The notes beneath the pieces are model-generated. The model worked only from the letters and a program-made list of their open reading frames with translations. It had not been told where the DNA came from and did not search any database. A program made the translations under genes and the position numbers. Source: Armatimonadota bacterium (GTDB taxonomy: Bacteria > Armatimonadota > Zipacnadia > Zipacnadales > FEN-943). From it: a stretch of 9,785 nucleotides of DNA. The stretch covers positions 1-9,785 of the forward strand of contig JANZZA010000472.1 in NCBI GenBank assembly GCA_026419655.1, given 5' to 3'. Shown here one piece after another: positions 1 through 6,046 of this stretch (its first letter is position 1; each line of letters starts with the position of its first letter).

Positions 1-56
1 ACATACACCAGCGCGCCATCTTGACGCACCCCCTTTTTCCCTAGCGCACGGGCCAT
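1..56 (-). CDS. Possible partial ORF running off the left edge (unidentified)
   Basis: On the minus strand a frame stays open from a TGA at 147-149 to the window edge. Its first in-frame ATG is at position 56, giving MARALGKKGVRQDGALVYV and then the edge. The residues encoded just upstream, including RTWWYFKNGKLPVRR, also look protein-like, so the true start could be a non-ATG codon further upstream or the frame could be a broken gene. No convincing ribosome binding site is visible and I do not recognise the family. If the sequence at 181-206 is an insertion sequence end, this frame would lie inside that element. Chance is a real possibility over so short a stretch. Confidence 0.2.
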   Translation of the reverse strand, partial: MARALGKKGVRQDGALVY

Positions 57-180
57 GCCCTGCCGTCGCACAGGCAATTTCCCATTCTTAAAATACCACC
101 AGGTGCGGCGCGTGGTAAAGTACGTCCCTGGCTGTCTCTTCCTGTCTCAACCGCCCCTGGGCCACCTATCCCATCCGTCA

Positions 181-206
181 TTTCACACAAAATACTTGAC
201 ACTATC
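181..206 (-). mobile_element. Possible end of an IS256/Mutator-type insertion sequence
   Basis: Read on the minus strand, the segment begins GATAGTGTCAAGTATTTTGT and continues GTGAAA. This resembles the style of terminal repeats in IS256-family elements, where a GTGTCAAG block is followed by a TTTTGTGTAA-like block. The body would lie to the left and mostly outside the window, so neither the transposase nor the partner repeat can be seen. On the plus strand the same bases contain a consensus TTGACA (196-201), which would point outward. The resemblance is from memory of the family and not from an alignment. Confidence 0.3.
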
Positions 207-224
207 GGCCCCGCCCGGTGCTAC
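196..224 (+). promoter_or_regulatory. Weak sigma70-like promoter, antisense to the oxidoreductase
   Basis: A perfect TTGACA box (196-201) is followed after 17 bases by TGCTAC (219-224), a poor match to TATAAT. AT-rich sequence sits directly upstream. It points rightward into the antisense strand of the oxidoreductase gene, where I find no credible plus-strand gene. It may be an outward -35 of an insertion sequence end or a chance match. Confidence 0.2.
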
Positions 225-268
225 TCAGGTGCCCCTTTTGTCAGGTGTTGCGGCTGGACCGGATGATT

Positions 269-1246
269 TCAAAGCGGTGGGACGGGCAGCGGCCGGCCCT
301 CAAGGGCAGATTGGTGCGCCAGGAGACATGCCTGGGCGCTCTTGGCGCCCTCTACGGCATCAATCAGAGGCTGCTCGTCCCGCAGTATGCACAGGGCGAA
401 GTGGCATGCCTCAGCCTCGAAAGGATGCCCTTGCTGAGGCGGCACCGGTATTTCCATCCAGGCCTCGTTGCCGTCAAGGCACAAACGATTGCCGCGCACC
501 GTGCCCGTAGTGCCGTGGACGCACAGGTTGTACCACTCCACCATCGGGCTGACCGTTCCGTAAAGAGCCGCCACCTTGCCCACCGCGCCACCGGCAAACT
601 TAAACAGCGCCGCTTCCGTTGTCGGCTCATGCATCTCCTTGTAGGCGATATGGTTTGCCATCCCGTACACTTCCACTATATCGCCAGCAAACCACCGCAG
701 CAGGTCCAGGGGATGCACGCCCCCACTGAGGATGGGTATCTCAATAGTTACCTTCCACTTTTCCATGTACTTCTGGTAGCGCAGGTCGTGGATGTAGTCG
801 GCTTCCAGGTAGAAGATCTCGCCGAGCTGGCCGTTGTCAATCATCTTGCGCACGAAGCTGAAGAGCGGATGAAAACGCAGCACCTGGGCAACCATGGACT
901 TGGTCGAGGCAGCCCGGGCCGCTTCAACCATCCGCGACAGGTCTTCCAGGCTTGCGGCCATGGGCTTCTCGACGATGACGTGCTTCCCGGCCCGAAGCGC
1001 CAGAATAAAAGGCTCGGCGTGCAGGTGGTCGGGCGTGTGCACCGAGATTATCTCCGCGTCTGCCCGGTCCAGAATCTCGTAGCCGCCGTAGCCATCCACC
1101 GAGAAACGTTCGGAAGCCGCCCGCAAACGCTCCGGGTCGAGGTCGCAAACCGCCCGCAAGTCCGTGTAGGGACACGACTGATACGCCTCGCACCAGGCCA
1201 AGCCATTATGCCCGAGGCCGATGACTCCGACGCCGAGGCGAGCCAT
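269..1246 (-). CDS. Gfo/Idh/MocA-family NAD(P)-dependent oxidoreductase
   Basis: A 325-residue cytoplasmic dehydrogenase of the glucose-fructose oxidoreductase / inositol dehydrogenase family, which oxidises or reduces a hydroxyl of sugars, inositols or their derivatives with NAD(P). The N-terminal Rossmann domain has the dinucleotide motif GLGHNG (residues 10-15) and an acidic strand end at VCDLD (33-37). The family signature VIVEKPMA holds the catalytic-site Lys (E93-K94-P95). The C-terminal alpha/beta domain carries GGVHPLDLLRW (175-185), where His178 and Asp181 fit the usual active-site His/Asp positions. Length is normal for the family. The ATG start at 1246 is preceded by GAGGAGG (1257-1263), ten bases away. 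The gene lies 137 bp downstream of the pseudopilin on the same strand. The exact substrate cannot be read from the sequence. Confidence 0.9.
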   Translation of the reverse strand: MARLGVGVIGLGHNGLAWCEAYQSCPYTDLRAVCDLDPERLRAASERFSVDGYGGYEILDRADAEIISVHTPDHLHAEPFILALRAGKHVIVEKPMAASLEDLSRMVEAARAASTKSMVAQVLRFHPLFSFVRKMIDNGQLGEIFYLEADYIHDLRYQKYMEKWKVTIEIPILSGGVHPLDLLRWFAGDIVEVYGMANHIAYKEMHEPTTEAALFKFAGGAVGKVAALYGTVSPMVEWYNLCVHGTTGTVRGNRLCLDGNEAWMEIPVPPQQGHPFEAEACHFALCILRDEQPLIDAVEGAKSAQACLLAHQSALEGRPLPVPPL

Positions 1247-1383
1247 GTAAACGACGCCTCCTCAGACAAGCAGCGCCCGACCCGCCTCTTATGGGGCCGC
1301 GCGCTCGTGCTTGTAGGCGTATCGCTCTGAATACTACTTCACGCACATTCTGTGCAGGCTGTGCCGCCCCAGACGACCCCTGT

Positions 1384-2028
1384 CTACATGTCGGCGGCGG
1401 TGGGCTCCCAATATTCCGCGGTGTCAATGGCGCGCTCGCGGTACCACTTCACATGCCCGTCGAAGAAGCCAAAAACGGTGCCATCGTTGTGGCGCTCGGG
1501 AAGCCCGTTGGCGGAGAAGCTGGTGTCCTGCGGCGCGAGGCAGATGTCGTTACCCGGGTCAGTTGCCCACCAGCAATCGGGGTTGGTGCTATTAGGACTG
1601 CGCGGCCAGTCGGCGCCCGACCCGACCTGCACGCGGATACCTTCTGGCGGTACGTCGGCTATTAGCACTTTACGCGCCGCATCCCACACTCGCCCCAGCG
1701 ACATGCCGCTGGCGCGATAGTTCATCGCGTAGCCTGGCCCGCTGTCTTTTCGGTCGGGGCAATAGAGGATCTGATAGTTACGCGTGTAAGGGTAGATGGC
1801 CTGATACCACTGAGTGGTGAGGTCCAACTGACCGCGGGGAATGGCTTCGTCGTAATCTTCAGCATACATCAGGTTGGCCAGCACAATTTGCTTGACATTG
1901 GAGATGCACGCTGCCTGGCGGCCCTTAGCCCTGGCTCTCGAAAATACTGGCATCAGGATTGACGCCAGTATCGAGATAATGGCTATGACGACGAGCAGCT
2001 CGATGAGCGTGAAACCGCGTCTGGTCAT
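1384..2028 (-). CDS. Type II secretion/type IV pilin-like pseudopilin with H-X9-DG domain
   Basis: A 214-residue prepilin-type protein. It begins MTRRG followed by FTLIELLVVIAII, so a prepilin peptidase should cut after Gly5. Glu10 is the conserved Glu5 of the mature protein, and the hydrophobic N-helix runs to about residue 26. The variable middle contains YAEDYDEAIPRG and several Cys residues. Near the C-terminus His180 is followed nine residues later by Asp190-Gly191 (HNDGTVFGFFDG), the H-X9-DG motif associated with this pseudopilin family. The start at 2028 is chosen because GAGGAGG lies eight bases upstream; longer in-frame starts exist at 2034 and 2082, but they place the RBS too close or add an atypical leader. 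It acts in the membrane or periplasm. No other pilus or secretion genes are present, as is common for scattered members of this family. Confidence 0.9.
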   Translation of the reverse strand: MTRRGFTLIELLVVIAIISILASILMPVFSRARAKGRQAACISNVKQIVLANLMYAEDYDEAIPRGQLDLTTQWYQAIYPYTRNYQILYCPDRKDSGPGYAMNYRASGMSLGRVWDAARKVLIADVPPEGIRVQVGSGADWPRSPNSTNPDCWWATDPGNDICLAPQDTSFSANGLPERHNDGTVFGFFDGHVKWYRERAIDTAEYWEPTAADM

Positions 2029-2247
2029 CACCATGGCCTCCTCGGCGCTCAGCGCCACTATGCTTACCAACCCCTCTTGCAAAGAAAGACGCTTCTCTGA
2101 ATCAAAGGTTCGTCCATTTTGAGCTTATCCCTTCCCTCGGGCCTTCAAACTCGGCCGTGCGCGCGAAGGACGGGTCCATGGCGGCACGAATACCACCGCC
2201 GCACCACGCCTTAAAATCGTGACCTGTTTTCGCGAGGAGGACTAAGC

Positions 2248-3105
2248 ATGAAGTGGTCACTGCATCCGGTGATTCTGGGTGGCTCGCTTTGCTTCGAAGA
2301 ACAGCTCGCCCTTGCCCGTGATGCTGGCTATGACGGCCTGGACGTGGACATAAGCTACCTGCACGGCGTGGCCGCGGAGAGGGGCTTGACCTGTGTTCAG
2401 GACCTGTTTGCAAGCTACGGCGTGGTGCCGGCGGGGACTGGTTTGCCGATGGACTGGCGGGTGCCGGAAGACGCCTTTTCGGCGGCCATGGGCGACTTGT
2501 CTGCGATGGCAGAAACAATGGCTGCCCTGGGCTGCCCGCGCACCTTTACCTGGATGCCGCCGAGCGTTGGCGGCGCCCCGGACGATTTTCGGCATTTTGT
2601 GGTGACGCGCTTCCGCCAGATTGGCCGTGTCCTGGGCGATCATGGCGTGCGTTTTGGTTTGGAATGGATAGGCCCGCCGTCCTGCCGGACCTCCGGCACG
2701 CCCTTCATCCACAAAATGGCCCATGCCCTTCAGGTCATTGACGACATCGGCCTGGACAATTTGGGGCTGCTCATTGACTCCTGGCACTGGTTCACTGCTC
2801 AGGATACGCTGGAAGAACTGCGGGCGCTCCGGCCCGAGCAAATCGTTCATGTGCACTTTGTTGACGCCCCCGACAGGCCCCTGGCCGAGCAGATTGACAT
2901 GGAGCGCGAAATCCCGGGGCGAGGGATCATCCCGCTGGTAGACTTTTACCGGGCCTTGCGCGACGCAGGCTACCGGGACTTCCTTGCCGTCGAGATTTTT
3001 GGGGCTGGCTTGCGCGATATGCCACCACGGGAGGCGGCGGCTGTGGTTAAAGCTTCCTGCGACGAGATTGCCACCAGGGCCGGAGGACCCTCGGCGCAGA
3101 GCTAA
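2248..3105 (+). CDS. Sugar phosphate isomerase/epimerase-like TIM-barrel protein
   Basis: A 285-residue protein of the xylose isomerase-like / AP endonuclease 2 TIM-barrel superfamily, which uses a divalent metal to isomerise or epimerise sugars and inositol intermediates. The likely metal ligands are Glu139 (GLEWIG), Asp177 (LLIDSWHWF), His203 (HVHFVDA) and Glu249 (AVEIFG), in the order expected for the family. His180, in DSWH, matches the D-x-x-H motif. EIPGRGIIPL (221-230) fits the loop often seen as 'GEGxI' in these proteins. The start is supported by GAGGAGG at 2234-2240, seven bases from the ATG. A TAAAAT box at 2212-2217 could be its -10, but I see no good -35. It is divergent from the pseudopilin and oxidoreductase genes. 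Families like this are often paired with Gfo/Idh/MocA dehydrogenases in sugar or inositol breakdown; the substrate is unknown. Confidence 0.85.
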   Translation: MKWSLHPVILGGSLCFEEQLALARDAGYDGLDVDISYLHGVAAERGLTCVQDLFASYGVVPAGTGLPMDWRVPEDAFSAAMGDLSAMAETMAALGCPRTFTWMPPSVGGAPDDFRHFVVTRFRQIGRVLGDHGVRFGLEWIGPPSCRTSGTPFIHKMAHALQVIDDIGLDNLGLLIDSWHWFTAQDTLEELRALRPEQIVHVHFVDAPDRPLAEQIDMEREIPGRGIIPLVDFYRALRDAGYRDFLAVEIFGAGLRDMPPREAAAVVKASCDEIATRAGGPSAQS

Positions 3106-3156
3106 ACACTCCTGTGTGGGTGAGTAGCCCGAGGGAGTCAAGTAGGGACAAGTATA

Positions 3157-3180
3157 GGGGAGTATTCGGTTTTCTAAGGT
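3157..3180 (+). repeat. Short fragment resembling the end of the intergenic repeat
   Basis: The sequence GGGGAGTATTC followed by GGTTTTCTAAGG matches the outer end of the repeat copy at 5067-5250 (GGGGAGTATTCAG) in the same orientation. It is followed at once by the ACTGTTG-rich segment, as if the middle of a repeat copy had been deleted. The same GGGGAGTAT word, inverted, occurs at 3485-3494 and at the candidate promoter near 3622. Confidence 0.35.
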
Positions 3181-3181
3181 G

Positions 3182-3290
3182 ACTGTTGCACAACTCACTG
3201 TTGCGCACGGTGACTTCCCTGGCGAGATACAAACTTGGGGCCGCAACGATAACGCCTTCTGCCCCTGTCAGCCCGAAAATGGGCGTTTTG
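3182..3290 (+). repeat. Intergenic repeat, second module, copy 1
   Basis: This segment aligns in direct orientation with 9678-9785 over about 109 bp, at roughly two-thirds identity by eye. Shared landmarks in order are CTGTTGCA, TGACTTCC, the TTGGGGCCGCAACGATAAC block (CTTGGGCCGCAAAGGTAAC in the other copy), and a run ending in TTTT. It contains two ACTGTTG words (3182-3188 and 3197-3203). The start of the module is also weakly recognisable at 5290-5320. No gene is visible here. Confidence 0.5.
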
Positions 3291-3310
3291 CAACAGTCTT
3301 CAGGGATGCT

Positions 3311-3494
3311 GTTACAAAAGCTTCTGCAGTGCCTGGGAGATGCGCTCCGAGGCGAAAGGTGAGGCAGACAAGTCTATACACTTTTGTGGCCCTGTATAAG
3401 TCAACACCGGGTTTTGGACGGGCAACCAGGGTCATTGTCCAGCCCTTACCCTTTGCTGCCCGAAACAAAATCATCGGTAACCTCAATACTCCCC
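3311..3494 (-). repeat. Intergenic repeat copy A (inverted partner of 5067-5250)
   Basis: The reverse complement aligns with 5067-5250 along its whole 184 bp, at about 70 percent identity with only a few one- or two-base gaps. The best block is CACTTTTGTGGCCCTG (3379-3394), identical over 16 bases to the complement of 5168-5183. Other shared blocks are TTCTGCAG, CGCTCCG, ACAAAATC and the outer end AATACTCCCC. A 113-residue frame on the minus strand (3268-3609) crosses it without a stop. The partner copy has an in-frame stop, so I treat the segment as a decayed or non-coding repeat. Together with copy B it flanks the glycosyltransferase gene. Confidence 0.7.
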
Positions 3495-3618
3495 AGTGCT
3501 CGCTTTTCACACAGGCTCCCTGCGCAGGCATGCTTGGGTGCCGGTTCCCGGCGTTCCCAGGTCTGAGAAAGCTTCCGGCTCTGCGCTCCGGAGTGGCCCT
3601 GCTAGCCATTTGTGCCTG

Positions 3619-3627
3619 TGTTATACT
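3619..3627 (+). promoter_or_regulatory. Candidate extended -10 promoter for the glycosyltransferase
   Basis: TG (3619-3620), one base, then TATACT (3622-3627) makes an extended -10 element with five of six matches to TATAAT. No good -35 lies 16-18 bases upstream, as is normal for extended -10 promoters. Transcription would start near 3634, leaving a leader of about 34 bases before the ATG at 3668. The box overlaps an inverted GGGGAGTAT word also found at the ends of the neighbouring repeats. Confidence 0.4.
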
Positions 3628-3667
3628 CCCCTGAGCGCGCAGCCCTGGGCTTAGCAGGTGGAGCCGG

Positions 3668-4858
3668 ATGGGTCCTTCTCGGCCAGTTGTCGTTGCCTAT
3701 GCCGACCACGCCAGTGAGATTGGCGGCGCCGAAATAAGCCTCCAGTTATTGCTGCGCCACCTGGACACAAGGCTCTACCGCCCCCTCCTGCTACATTCGC
3801 GTGGTGCGCCATGGGTGAACGCTATTGGCACCGAAGAGGCTCTGCGGGCGGCGATATTCAGCCCGGAATCAGGAGTTTTCCGCCCCCAGCGCGGAAAGAT
3901 CAAAGCTAGCCTCATAGCCAACTTTGGCTTGCTACTTCGCGCCATCAGCCCGGTCGTAGCCAGTTGTCGTGCTCTGAGGCTTTATCGTCCTGTTCTGGTG
4001 CATACGAATACTCTTAAGTGTCACCTGCTGATAGGCCTCGCCGCTCGACTCTGCAGGCTTCCGCTCATATGGCACCTTCGCGACATTGTCCGCGAGCCTC
4101 AAGCCGCCGCCCTGCTCTCCCGCGCGGCGAAGTTCCTCAGGCCCACCATCATTGCCATCTCTAAAGCCGTGGCTGCTCAGGTGGCCGACCTGGGTTTGCC
4201 CGTGAGAGTCATTTACAATGGCGTCCCTTTGGAAGATTTCCGCCCGGGGCCGCCGCCAGCCGGCCTGAGGGAGAGTCTCGGGCTGCCACCGTGGGCACGA
4301 ATACTGATTTGCGTCGCTCGCCTCACGCCGTGGAAGGGCCATGAGAAGCTGTTGCGGGCCATGCCCCTGATACTTTCCCGCGAGCCGACTGCCCGCCTGA
4401 TTGTCGTTGGAGCCGTGGCCTTCTGGTCCGAAGGTTACGTGGAAGAGCTCCAGAGTCTGGCCAGCGAGCTCGGCATCTCCCACGCAGTGGTCTGGGCTGG
4501 CCACCGGGCAGACGTCCCCGACTTGTTGCGGCTGGCCGAGGTTTTCGTATTGCCGTCCAAAGACGAGCCTTTTGGCCGGGCCATTTTGGAAGCCATGGCA
4601 ACGGGAAAGCCCGTAGTCGCTGGCCGCACAGGCGGCGTGCCTGAGATCTGTCCCGACGGCGAAGCTGGCTACCTTGTTGACCCCGACAGCCCTCAGGAAA
4701 TAGCCGACGCCACCCTGGCCCTGCTCTCCGATCCGGACCGCGCGAGGCAAATGGGGGAGAAAGGGTTTCTTCGGGCGCAGGAGCTTTTCGACGCTGCGAC
4801 CACAGCCGCCCAGGTGCAAAACCTTTACCACGAAGTCCTGTCGGGCAAAATTGTTTGA
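3668..4858 (+). CDS. GT4-family (GT-B fold) glycosyltransferase
   Basis: A 396-residue retaining glycosyltransferase that transfers a sugar from a nucleotide-sugar donor to a lipid-linked, polysaccharide or protein acceptor at the inner face of the membrane. The N-terminal Rossmann domain shows the acceptor-side IGGAEISLQLLLRHL (18-32) with the Gly-Gly loop. The C-terminal GT1/GT4 domain begins near residue 210 with ILICVARLTPWKGHEKLLRA (212-231); Arg218 and Lys223 fit the phosphate-binding pair. The E-x7-E motif is Glu300-PFGRAIL-Glu308, followed by the usual GKPVVAGRTGGVPEI donor loop. Length is normal. AGGTGGAG five bases before the ATG supports the start. The gene stands alone with no other polysaccharide genes nearby and lies between the inverted repeat copies A and B. 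Donor and acceptor cannot be predicted. Confidence 0.9.
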   Translation: MGPSRPVVVAYADHASEIGGAEISLQLLLRHLDTRLYRPLLLHSRGAPWVNAIGTEEALRAAIFSPESGVFRPQRGKIKASLIANFGLLLRAISPVVASCRALRLYRPVLVHTNTLKCHLLIGLAARLCRLPLIWHLRDIVREPQAAALLSRAAKFLRPTIIAISKAVAAQVADLGLPVRVIYNGVPLEDFRPGPPPAGLRESLGLPPWARILICVARLTPWKGHEKLLRAMPLILSREPTARLIVVGAVAFWSEGYVEELQSLASELGISHAVVWAGHRADVPDLLRLAEVFVLPSKDEPFGRAILEAMATGKPVVAGRTGGVPEICPDGEAGYLVDPDSPQEIADATLALLSDPDRARQMGEKGFLRAQELFDAATTAAQVQNLYHEVLSGKIV

Positions 4859-5066
4859 GGACTCCATGTTCACGCCTTGTCAGACCTGGTGGGGCTGCAT
4901 TGGGCCCGAAAGAAACCGCCGTCGCAGTCCTCCTCGCAGGCCTTGTCGCACGGTGGGGGCCCCTTGCAGCGGAAAAGGCAAACGCATCGCGCCGAAGGCA
5001 ACAGTAACATGGTTTTTGGGGCCCCGTGCGGTGCAAAGTTCTTTCGTGGGGATGCTTATTGTAAGA
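4859..5066. other. Gene-free segment after the glycosyltransferase
   Basis: I find no credible gene here. The reading frames crossing it have no plausible start signals or recognisable protein sequence. It contains two GGGGCCCC palindromes in similar surroundings (GTGGGGGCCCCTTGC near 4956 and TTTGGGGCCCCGTGC near 5018) and one CAACAGT word (4999-5005). No U-tract terminator for the upstream gene is evident. Confidence 0.5.
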
Positions 5067-5250
5067 GGGGAGTATTCAGCTTACTCAGGATTTTGTCTCG
5101 GGGAGGAAAGAATACGGCCCGCAGAATTGCCCTGGTGGTCCGTCCCAAAACCGGGTGTTGGTTTATTCAGGGCCACAAAAGTGCGTAAAGTTGTGTGTCG
5201 CACCTTTTAGCCCGGAGCGTATCTCCGAGGCGCTGCAGAAACTGTTACAA
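5067..5250 (+). repeat. Intergenic repeat copy B (inverted partner of 3311-3494)
   Basis: This copy starts with GGGGAGTATT (5067-5076) and ends in GTTACAA next to an ACTGTT-AC-AACAGT palindrome (5241-5254). It is the inverted, roughly 70 percent identical counterpart of 3311-3494. Its plus-strand frame encodes PKPGVGLFRATKVRKVVCRTF followed by a stop at 5208-5210. Copy A encodes the related PKPGVDLYRATKVYRLVCLTF without a stop. Part of copy B (the GGGGAGGAAAG word and the stretch from about 5180 to 5260) is also recognisable at 9423-9513. Confidence 0.7.
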
Positions 5251-5502
5251 CAGTCTCCTCAGAACACCGAACACTCCGTTGTGAGAGTGCACTGTTGTGC
5301 GTGACCCTGGCCCGGACAAAGGGCCTCGCGGGTGCTAGCCTGACCCGTAAAGAGACTGGCCGACGCGCCACGGGAGGTTTCGCAGCAATCAGTACGAGAG
5401 GCGTCTCCGATAAGAATTGTGGCGGCGGTGCGGCCGTTTTCCTTGGACTGACCTGAGACAAGGCGCTAAAGGAGCCGAGTGGTTACGCAGAAGGGCAGCA
5501 GG
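5251..5502. other. Gene-free segment between repeat copy B and the next promoter
   Basis: No gene, tRNA or riboswitch that I recognise lies here. At 5290-5320 there is a weak resemblance to the repeat module at 3197-3230 (CACTGTTGTGC, then TGACCCTGGC). The rest is GC-rich with short local inverted words (for example GGGCC at 5331 with GGCC nearby), but I could not build a convincing long stem. A longer frame beginning at 5417 runs into the downstream gene, but its first 54 residues look unlike protein, and the promoter at 5503 excludes most of them. Confidence 0.4.
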
Positions 5503-5531
5503 TTGTCACCGGGACGCGTGCGAAGTATATT
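5503..5531 (+). promoter_or_regulatory. Sigma70-type promoter for the 88-residue membrane protein
   Basis: TTGTCA (5503-5508) and TATATT (5526-5531) each match the consensus in five of six positions and are separated by exactly 17 bases. Transcription should begin near 5538, about 40 bases before the ATG at 5579. This is the best promoter in the window and helps decide the start of the gene it serves. Confidence 0.6.
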
Positions 5532-5578
5532 TGCGGCGTTGTGGTACGACTGCCGCTGCATTCCTTCTTGTAATAGCC

Positions 5579-5845
5579 ATGAGTACACGACAAATGGGCC
5601 TGATGATGGTGGGTGCGCTGGCGGGAGTGGTAGTCGGCGCTGTGGGACTGCTGATGGTGTTTCGGCAGTGGGGAGAACAGATCCAGGATAATGGTGCTCT
5701 GATGCTTGTCCTGGTCATGGGGTTCGTAGTTGGCGGGCTGGTGGGCGGCGCCTACGGTATGCAGGCAATCCTTTACAGGACCGAGCGTGCCCGCAAAAGA
5801 CAAAAGAAGGAGAAAACGAGCAGCAAGAACAAGCGGCGGCGTTAG
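5579..5845 (+). CDS. Small two-helix membrane protein with basic tail (unidentified)
   Basis: An 88-residue protein with two predicted membrane helices at about residues 6-28 and 39-62. Both are rich in Gly and Ala (ALAGVVVGAVG and GFVVGGLVGGAYG), giving small-residue faces suited to tight helix packing. A short loop with charged and polar residues separates them. The last 23 residues are strongly basic (RTERARKRQKKEKTSSKNKRRR) and should sit in the cytoplasm, with both termini inside. I do not recognise a named family. The start is chosen from the promoter at 5503 and the onset of membrane protein-like sequence. There is no clear Shine-Dalgarno site, and ATG codons at 5594, 5603 or 5606 are possible. 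The stop codon lies in the loop of the terminator. It is a single-gene unit. Confidence 0.7.
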   Translation: MSTRQMGLMMVGALAGVVVGAVGLLMVFRQWGEQIQDNGALMLVLVMGFVVGGLVGGAYGMQAILYRTERARKRQKKEKTSSKNKRRR

Positions 5846-5861
5846 CACGCCGCCGCTTTTT
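5831..5861 (+). terminator. Perfect rho-independent terminator overlapping the stop codon
   Basis: AAGCGGCGGCGT (5831-5842) pairs perfectly with ACGCCGCCGCTT (5847-5858) across a four-base loop TAGC (5843-5846), followed by a T-run ending at 5861. The loop begins with the TAG stop codon of the upstream gene, so the basic end of that protein is encoded by the 5' arm of the stem. Confidence 0.9.
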
Positions 5862-5870
5862 GCGGGGCAG

Positions 5871-5892
5871 GGAGCGGCGCACGCGCCGCTCC
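5871..5892. repeat. Second perfect GC-rich hairpin after the terminator
   Basis: GGAGCGGCGC (5871-5880) and GCGCCGCTCC (5883-5892) are perfect complements around two bases. There is no T-run on either side, so it is not a standard terminator by itself. It lies ten bases past the terminator T-run and shares its GCGGCG/CGCCGC composition. It could be a back-up or RNA-stabilising structure. Confidence 0.6.
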
Positions 5893-6046
5893 AAACCTCG
5901 GAATTCTGATAGTGCAGCACCGACTGAGGGTCTCTGAAAGCCGTCGGCCGGGCAGCACAGATATGTATTACCTTGTTACCCTATCGGCCAACCGCTCAAA
6001 CTTCCAGCGAGTATGTTCTTCGCTGACCTTGCAGGGGAGAAATGCA

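Noticed and set aside
218..1330. Long 370-residue plus-strand open frame
   Set aside because: It is the antisense shadow of the oxidoreductase gene, which has clear family motifs and a strong ribosome binding site. The shadow has no recognisable domains.
2257..3246. 329-residue minus-strand open frame
   Set aside because: It lies opposite the TIM-barrel gene, whose metal-ligand motifs are intact. The shadow reads as low-similarity His/Arg/Gln-rich sequence.
3268..3609. 113-residue minus-strand open frame in the gap before the glycosyltransferase
   Set aside because: It overlaps repeat copy A and has no ribosome binding site, and the matching frame in copy B is interrupted by a stop. I report it as repeat sequence, not as a gene.
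3932..4873. 313-residue minus-strand open frame
   Set aside because: It is the complement of the glycosyltransferase, which has an intact E-x7-E motif and a normal start.
5300..5500. Possible riboswitch or small structured RNA
   Set aside because: I compared it from memory with cobalamin, c-di-GMP, glycine and SRP RNA cores and found none of their conserved strings, and no long stem.
5417..5578. N-terminal extension of the small membrane protein
   Set aside because: The added 54 residues look like translated non-coding DNA, and the TTGTCA-17-TATATT promoter at 5503-5531 lies inside the extension.
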